DNA of 64,000 nt, taken from contig CAZSAP010000007.1 of assembly GCA_964604705.1 (NCBI GenBank), positions 124,001-188,000 of the forward strand. Direction: 5' to 3'. This DNA comes from JAAXVQ01 sp964604705. GTDB lineage: Bacteria > Oederibacteriota > JAAXVQ01. This document shows, piece after piece, positions 59,145-64,000 of the stretch (position 1 is its first letter; each line of letters begins with the position of its first letter). The translations under genes and the position numbers were made by a program. The notes beneath the pieces are model-generated. The model saw only the letters and a program-made list of their open reading frames with translations, did no database searches and was not told the origin of the DNA.

Positions 59145-60287
59145 ATGCCCTTTTCTTTACGTTCCTTTTTTATCCTAAGTATTTGCTCCCTTACCTTGGG
59201 AAGTGGATGCGCCACCTTACCGCACGAAACGGTCCACGAGGCAATACGCGAAAGCTCAACTATCACTCCTTTACCCACACCCGAACCCACACCCCCTTCA
59301 ACGGATTGGTCCATTATCGCCGGAGGCGATGTGACTCCAGCAGGTGGACTCGATCCACTTATTCAACGATTTGGACCCGATTATCCATACCGACAACTTG
59401 CCCCTATTTTTTCAGAAGCGGATTTTGGATTGGTTAATTTGGAATCTCCCATCTCGGCACGAGGAAAAGCCCTGCGAGGGAAAAAATTCACATTTCGGGC
59501 CCACCCAAGTGCCGCACCGGCGCTTAAACGTGCCGGCATCAATGTGGTCGCCATGGCCAACAACCACATCTTGGATTACGGGCCTCAAGCTTTAGAAGAT
59601 ACTTTGAAACACCTCGACCAAGCAGGCATAGCCCATGCTGGTGCTGGTAAAAATATTTTTGAAAGTCGCAAACCAGCCTTGCTTGTGACCAGTTCCGGTA
59701 CCACCGTCGCCGTACTCTCTTACTCCATGACCTATCCCGAGAAATATTGGGCCTCCTCCCGCCGCCCCGGAACCACAGCCGGCTCAGAGCAAAGGATTCA
59801 GGAAGATGTCACCTCGGCCTGTGCACGAGCTGCCACGGTTATAGTTTGTTTTCATTGGGGGGGAGAACTCTTAACCGAACCACGCGACTATCAAATTCGA
59901 CTTGGTCATGCTGCCATTGATGCGGGTGCCAAGCTGGTAGTGGGTACCCATCCGCACATTCTTCAAGGCCTGGAGTGGTACAAAGATGGTCTGGTTTTGT
60001 ATTCGTTGGGGAATTTAGCTTTTGGCGGAGGATCAAGTCGTCGGGCTGTACAAAGCGCCCTCGTCAAAGTTATCTTTACAAACGACGGGAATATACGTCG
60101 CGCCCGGGTTCGGGCTCTTTCTGTGGATAACCGAGCCACACGGTTTCAACCTACTGTGGTTGAGGGTTTTCAGGCGGCAGCAATCTATCTAAATCTAAAA
60201 CAGCTTTCAACAGCTTGGAATACGGAAATACAACCTGCAACCGACGGATGGGCAGAAATAATTCCACCCTCAGCCGCGAAAAAATAA
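59145..60287 (+). CDS. CapA-family lipoprotein (PGA_cap metallophosphatase-like)
   Basis: 380 residues from the ATG at 59145 (GGAGG upstream; an earlier frame start would cover the promoter). Lipobox LTLGSGCATLP. The CapA domain shows IIAGGDVTP, FGLVNLESPIS, VVAMANNHILDYG, HWGGEL, VVGTHPHILQGLEWYKDGLVLYSLGN. The fold is calcineurin-like. Members are tied to poly-gamma-glutamate capsule synthesis, but many act on other surface polymers, and no capB/capC is nearby. Confidence 0.9.
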   Translation: MPFSLRSFFILSICSLTLGSGCATLPHETVHEAIRESSTITPLPTPEPTPPSTDWSIIAGGDVTPAGGLDPLIQRFGPDYPYRQLAPIFSEADFGLVNLESPISARGKALRGKKFTFRAHPSAAPALKRAGINVVAMANNHILDYGPQALEDTLKHLDQAGIAHAGAGKNIFESRKPALLVTSSGTTVAVLSYSMTYPEKYWASSRRPGTTAGSEQRIQEDVTSACARAATVIVCFHWGGELLTEPRDYQIRLGHAAIDAGAKLVVGTHPHILQGLEWYKDGLVLYSLGNLAFGGGSSRRAVQSALVKVIFTNDGNIRRARVRALSVDNRATRFQPTVVEGFQAAAIYLNLKQLSTAWNTEIQPATDGWAEIIPPSAAKK

Positions 60288-60349
60288 CAACTCATTACAT
60301 TATATATACTTTTGATTTTATAAGTATTGTCCGGGGTTTTGAAAATTGG

Positions 60350-60376
60350 GGGCTAAAAATTAGCCCTCGGTTTTTT
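60350..60376 (+). terminator. Possible terminator after capA-like gene
   Basis: Hairpin GGGCTA-aaaat-TAGCCC, then TCGG and TTTTTT. It overlaps the stop codon of the converging sensor gene, so both are finished here. Confidence 0.45.
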
Positions 60377-62678
60377 CGTTTAAATTTTCAATATTCCGCA
60401 ACAAATCATCTAGATTATCATCGCCCCCGGGTACTTGGGACGTTGACGATGTATCTGTAGTTGAATTTTCCATAAAGGTGGATAAATCAAACACCTGATC
60501 GGTTCCTTCAACAACATTGGTTTCTTCTGCCGGCGGAGGGGCAACAACCTCTTCTGTGGCAGCACCAAATACCGCCGCCAAATCAGCTGCAGGACTCTCC
60601 GCTGCAGGAGCTTCATCTGGAAGTGGAAGCTTAATTACCATTTCATTCCCTTTTTCCGATAAACCCCTTGCAACGATAGTACCGTGATGGGCATCAATGA
60701 TGCCTTTCATAATCGGAAAGCGCAATCCCGTTCCTGTCATTAGCGGACCCACCTTTGAATCCGGACCATGGAAATTTAAAAACACCAAAGACGCCTGCTC
60801 CGGTTGCAAGGATACTCCGCCATCTACTACTTTAATCAAAACTTCATGCCCTAACTGCGATGCGGAACAACGTACCTCACCACCTACCGGTGTCACTCGC
60901 AATGCATGTTGGACTAAGTTGATGAAGACTTGCCCCAGACGATCACTGTTGAGCATTATCTTTGGAAGATGTGAAGAAATATCTGAAATCAAACGAATCT
61001 GCTTGGTATCTGCCTGAGGTTGTACATTTAAAATAACATCCTGCAACATGGCATCAATGTCCGTCGGAACCAGGAACATTTGTGAAGCTTCTGTTTCCAA
61101 GTGTGAAAAATCCAAAAAGTCATTAATCTGACGCTCCAAACGGGCGCTCTTGTTAATGACCACTCCCAAAAATTCTTGTTGTGTATCGGTAATCTTTCCT
61201 TCTTCTGAAGCCAAAATAGAGGAAATGTAATTTTTTATAACAGTCAAAGTCGCTTTTAAGTCATCGGACATATTAACGATAGCTTCAATTCGGATCTGAC
61301 TAGCTTCAGCCCATGCCTGGGCTGCAACTTTATCTTCCTTGGCTGTGACGGCGCTGGTTTGAGCTGATTGTACCAGTTGCTGATTCTGCTGGGATAGGGT
61401 CTCGATCTGTTCTTCCAATTCGCGAGTCTGGGAAGCCAATTGCTCGCGTTCATTACGAATATTTTCCAACTCACGGCTTAAACGCTTTGCTTCTTCATTA
61501 TTAGTACTATCAACGACCGCGCTTTGTGTAGCTGCCATTTTGCTGACTTGTTGGATTAAGGCATTAATAGATCCACTTAACGCCTTCCATTCCCGCCCTT
61601 CCGGTCCGGCCACAGGATTAAATGGCATACCTGCCTGAATAACCTCGTTAACCTCTTGGGTTAAGGTCTGCAACGCGCCATCATCGGACCCTGCTCCACC
61701 ACCTCCGGTCATCAGGAAGGTAATCAGCAATCCCGCTAGTAATATAATGAAGAGACCACCTAAAATTACCGGATCCTTAAAAAACGAATCCGAACTTCCA
61801 CTTTGACTCCCGATAAACTTTTGCAGACTTGAAACTTCCAGTAAAGAATATACCATCATTCCCGGAATAACCGTAGGAGCACTGCCAATCAGGTAATGCA
61901 CCCCAGCCCAGTCCGCTTTAAAAAAACCTGATCCGGTTTGAGCCAGATAGGTTTCCATTTCCTGAAGATTTTTACCAATGAGAGCGCCTAAATTATTTGG
62001 AAAATTCTCCAAAGTAATATCTGTAAGCCGACGCCCAGTGGGTGTTCCCAAAAGCACAAACATACCGGTTTTCTTTGGCAACCGATCCAATAGCAAAGGT
62101 GTTAAATTGACTTCGGCTTGGAAAACCCCTAAAAATTCGCCCAAATCGGTCAAACAAGGAATCGTTATCTGCAGTACCAGTTCACGTCCTTTTTTCTCCT
62201 GTAAACGTAACACCGACATACGTTGTTTGGAAGCTTCCTTGAATTCCGAGGTATCGCTTATGGTTCGGGGTGCCGAGGACGATGTCGCGGCAATCATGGC
62301 ACCGGTTTCATCAAATAAAGACGCGATTTGCCAGGTAGGCTCCACTTTAACCAATTGTAAAAACGCACGTTCTTTGTTCTGGCGCTGCGGAGGCTGTTTG
62401 TGCGGCTGGCGCAAATAGCTTGAATCTGCCGTGGCTTCTGCTTTTTTTTGAATTTGCCCAATGGCTTGCTTCAAAATTTCAGCAACATCAAACGCAACTT
62501 GGGACGCTTGCTTTCCTTTTTCTTCTTCCAAACGCTGAAGTTCCATAGTCTGCAACTTGGTTTGAAGCGACTGCACGGAATCTTTTTTAAATTGATTGGC
62601 GTAATAAAACAGCGAGACAGTGCCCAAAAACGTCACTGCCAGGACCAAACTTGCGCTCATTCGGCCTTTGAATTTCAT
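60360..62678 (-). CDS. Sensor histidine-kinase-like protein with degenerate catalytic motifs
   Basis: 772 residues: membrane helix (10-28), Cache-like extracytoplasmic domain (about 30-300), second helix (about 303-325), HAMP-like segment, long coiled coil (about 385-470), DHp-like and HATPase-like regions, then an acidic Ala/Pro/Glu tail. The DHp reads IVNMSDDLKATLTVIKN: the usual phosphorylated His of the S-H-E-L motif is Asp. The N box is FINLVQHALR (usual Asn replaced), G1 is VDGGVS and G2 GTGLRF. It may sense and signal without kinase activity. GGGAGG precedes the ATG. It lies 36 nt after gyrA. Confidence 0.82.
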   Translation of the reverse strand: MKFKGRMSASLVLAVTFLGTVSLFYYANQFKKDSVQSLQTKLQTMELQRLEEEKGKQASQVAFDVAEILKQAIGQIQKKAEATADSSYLRQPHKQPPQRQNKERAFLQLVKVEPTWQIASLFDETGAMIAATSSSAPRTISDTSEFKEASKQRMSVLRLQEKKGRELVLQITIPCLTDLGEFLGVFQAEVNLTPLLLDRLPKKTGMFVLLGTPTGRRLTDITLENFPNNLGALIGKNLQEMETYLAQTGSGFFKADWAGVHYLIGSAPTVIPGMMVYSLLEVSSLQKFIGSQSGSSDSFFKDPVILGGLFIILLAGLLITFLMTGGGGAGSDDGALQTLTQEVNEVIQAGMPFNPVAGPEGREWKALSGSINALIQQVSKMAATQSAVVDSTNNEEAKRLSRELENIRNEREQLASQTRELEEQIETLSQQNQQLVQSAQTSAVTAKEDKVAAQAWAEASQIRIEAIVNMSDDLKATLTVIKNYISSILASEEGKITDTQQEFLGVVINKSARLERQINDFLDFSHLETEASQMFLVPTDIDAMLQDVILNVQPQADTKQIRLISDISSHLPKIMLNSDRLGQVFINLVQHALRVTPVGGEVRCSASQLGHEVLIKVVDGGVSLQPEQASLVFLNFHGPDSKVGPLMTGTGLRFPIMKGIIDAHHGTIVARGLSEKGNEMVIKLPLPDEAPAAESPAADLAAVFGAATEEVVAPPPAEETNVVEGTDQVFDLSTFMENSTTDTSSTSQVPGGDDNLDDLLRNIENLNEKTEG

Positions 62679-62714
62679 AGTCCTGCCTCCCTCATGCCGG
62701 CCTGCAAAGCAACC

Positions 62715-64000
62715 CTACTCTTCATCTTCTTCCTTGCTGATGACACGGGCAACGCCTCCAACATAATCCTTCTCATCCGTAAGCTTGATCATGCGCACAC
62801 CTTGGGCATTTCGACCCACGGCCTTGAAATTTTTCAATTCCATACGAATAATGTTGCCGGATGTAGTAATAATCATAAGCTCGTCTTTATCGCTCACGGT
62901 ACGAATCGTCACTACTTCACCGTTGCGTTCTGTTGTCTTTATGTTGATGGTTCCTTGTCCACCACGGCTTTGGGCTCGGTATTCATCAAAGAAGGTTCGT
63001 TTCCCAAAACCCTTGGTTGTGACAGTCAACAAACTATCGCCGGTATTTAATACTTCCATGCCCACCAGCTTATCCTTGGGACGCAATTTAATCCCTCGCA
63101 CACCTTTCCCAGTTCGGCCGATCTCGCGAATGGATCCAGCGTTAAACCGAATGGCCTTGCCCATGCGCGTCGCCAAAACAATTTCAGTATCTTCCGTGGT
63201 TTGAATAACTCTAAGTAAACGATCCGATTCATCCAAGGTAATGGCGATGATGCCTCCCGCGCGCGGATTGGAAAAGGCCGTCAGACGCGTACGCTTAATC
63301 ACACCCAGTTCGGTGGCCATGACCAAGAAACTGTTTTCGGCAAATTCCTTAACCGGGATCATCGCCTCCACGGTTTCGCCCTCTTGCAGGCGAATTAAAT
63401 TAACTATCGCCTTCCCCTTGGCCGTTCGACTGGCCTCGGGAATCTCATACACTTTCAACCAATACATGCGCCCTAAGCTCGTGAAGAGCAATATGTATTG
63501 GTGCGTTGTCGCAATAAAGAGATGTTCGACAAAATCATCTTCTTTGGTCCCCATCGCGGCGATGCCTTTTCCACCACGGCGCTGGGCCTTGTAAGTCGAA
63601 ACCGGCAACCGCTTAATATAGCCTTGGTGTGAAATCGTGATAACCATGTCCTCTTCGGCAATCAGATCTTCAATGGAGAGGTCCACCAAGGCACCAATAA
63701 TTTCGGTCCGGCGTGCATCGCCGAATTTCTTTTTCACATATTGCAGCTCTTCTGAGATCAAATCCAGTACTTTTCGGTTGCTGGCCAAAATGGACTTTAA
63801 CCGTTCGATTGTTTTAATAAGTTCTAAATATTCGTCTTCAATTTTTTTGCTTTCCAAATTCGTCAACTGCTGGAGTCGCATATCCAAAATAGCTTGGGCT
63901 TGAACAATTGAAAGACCAAACTGTTTGATTAATTCTTCACGCGCAATGTCAACATTCGAAGATGCGCGAATAATGCGAATAACCTTATCTAGAAATTTAA
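62715..64000 (-). CDS. gyrA: DNA gyrase subunit A, C-terminal part (N-terminus beyond window)
   Basis: About 427 codons from the right edge to the stop at 62715. Visible parts are the end of the breakage-reunion domain (ILDMRLQQLTNLE), the coiled-coil region and the C-terminal DNA-wrapping beta-pinwheel with repeated blades (RTKGKG/GRTGKGVRGIKL type). The GyrA box QRRGGKG in YKAQRRGGKGIAAMGT marks gyrase rather than topoisomerase IV. The active-site Tyr lies outside the window. Confidence 0.96.
   Translation of the reverse strand, partial: KFLDKVIRIIRASSNVDIAREELIKQFGLSIVQAQAILDMRLQQLTNLESKKIEDEYLELIKTIERLKSILASNRKVLDLISEELQYVKKKFGDARRTEIIGALVDLSIEDLIAEEDMVITISHQGYIKRLPVSTYKAQRRGGKGIAAMGTKEDDFVEHLFIATTHQYILLFTSLGRMYWLKVYEIPEASRTAKGKAIVNLIRLQEGETVEAMIPVKEFAENSFLVMATELGVIKRTRLTAFSNPRAGGIIAITLDESDRLLRVIQTTEDTEIVLATRMGKAIRFNAGSIREIGRTGKGVRGIKLRPKDKLVGMEVLNTGDSLLTVTTKGFGKRTFFDEYRAQSRGGQGTINIKTTERNGEVVTIRTVSDKDELMIITTSGNIIRMELKNFKAVGRNAQGVRMIKLTDEKDYVGGVARVISKEEDEE

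Overview
The window looks like the chromosome of a Gram-negative, didermal, uncultivated bacterium. The clearest pointer is one uninterrupted 7,673-codon gene (6783-29804, minus) encoding a membrane-anchored mosaic protein. Giant mosaics of this style are known mainly from candidate phylum Omnitrophota (OP3). PorV-type outer-membrane proteins fused to TPR repeats, lipoproteins with lipoboxes, a Bat/MoxR operon, a class II (B12-dependent) ribonucleotide reductase and CCA-encoding tRNA genes fit that picture. The phylum assignment is an inference; no rRNA is present to confirm it.

Layout. 1-4744 is an accessory, partly AT-rich block: a large nuclease-ATPase-S24-peptidase protein cut by the left edge, a MazG-like pyrophosphohydrolase, a DUF3800 protein and a Fic AMPylase. 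It resembles a defence island, with a four-hairpin element and a candidate small RNA in its central gap. 4795-6738 holds a glycosyltransferase, a structured RNA-like element and a small Cys-rich membrane protein. 6783-29804 is the giant gene. 30224-31936 holds four tRNAs (Ser-CGA, Ala-CGC, Ser-GGA, Arg-ACG) with tadA and a small outer-membrane protein between them. 32165-35634 is nrdJ, a membrane protein and a cupin. 35694-44241 is a run of short housekeeping or envelope genes (DUF4337, OmpA lipoprotein, ECF sigma factor, cold-shock protein, YaiI, phosphoglycolate-phosphatase-like HAD, TPM protein, DUF2148, a GH99-like protein). 44396-58962 is a long minus-strand series: two PorV-TPR proteins flanking a secreted beta-propeller with a sorting-domain-like C-terminus, then moxR, DUF58, a BatD-like gene, batA, batB-batC fusion and batD-batE fusion. 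59145-64000 holds a CapA lipoprotein, a histidine-kinase-like protein with degenerate catalytic motifs, and the 3' part of gyrA.

The most unusual material is non-coding. Two dispersed pairs of elements (2485-2600 with 42785-42895; 6109-6228 with 42081-42192) keep the same fold while their helix sequences change in compensating fashion. The second pair forms a three-way junction with conserved junction strands. Two further long inverted repeats sit between Bat-region genes. The giant gene contains a recent 491-bp internal duplication. No CRISPR array, rRNA, transposase or integrase was seen.
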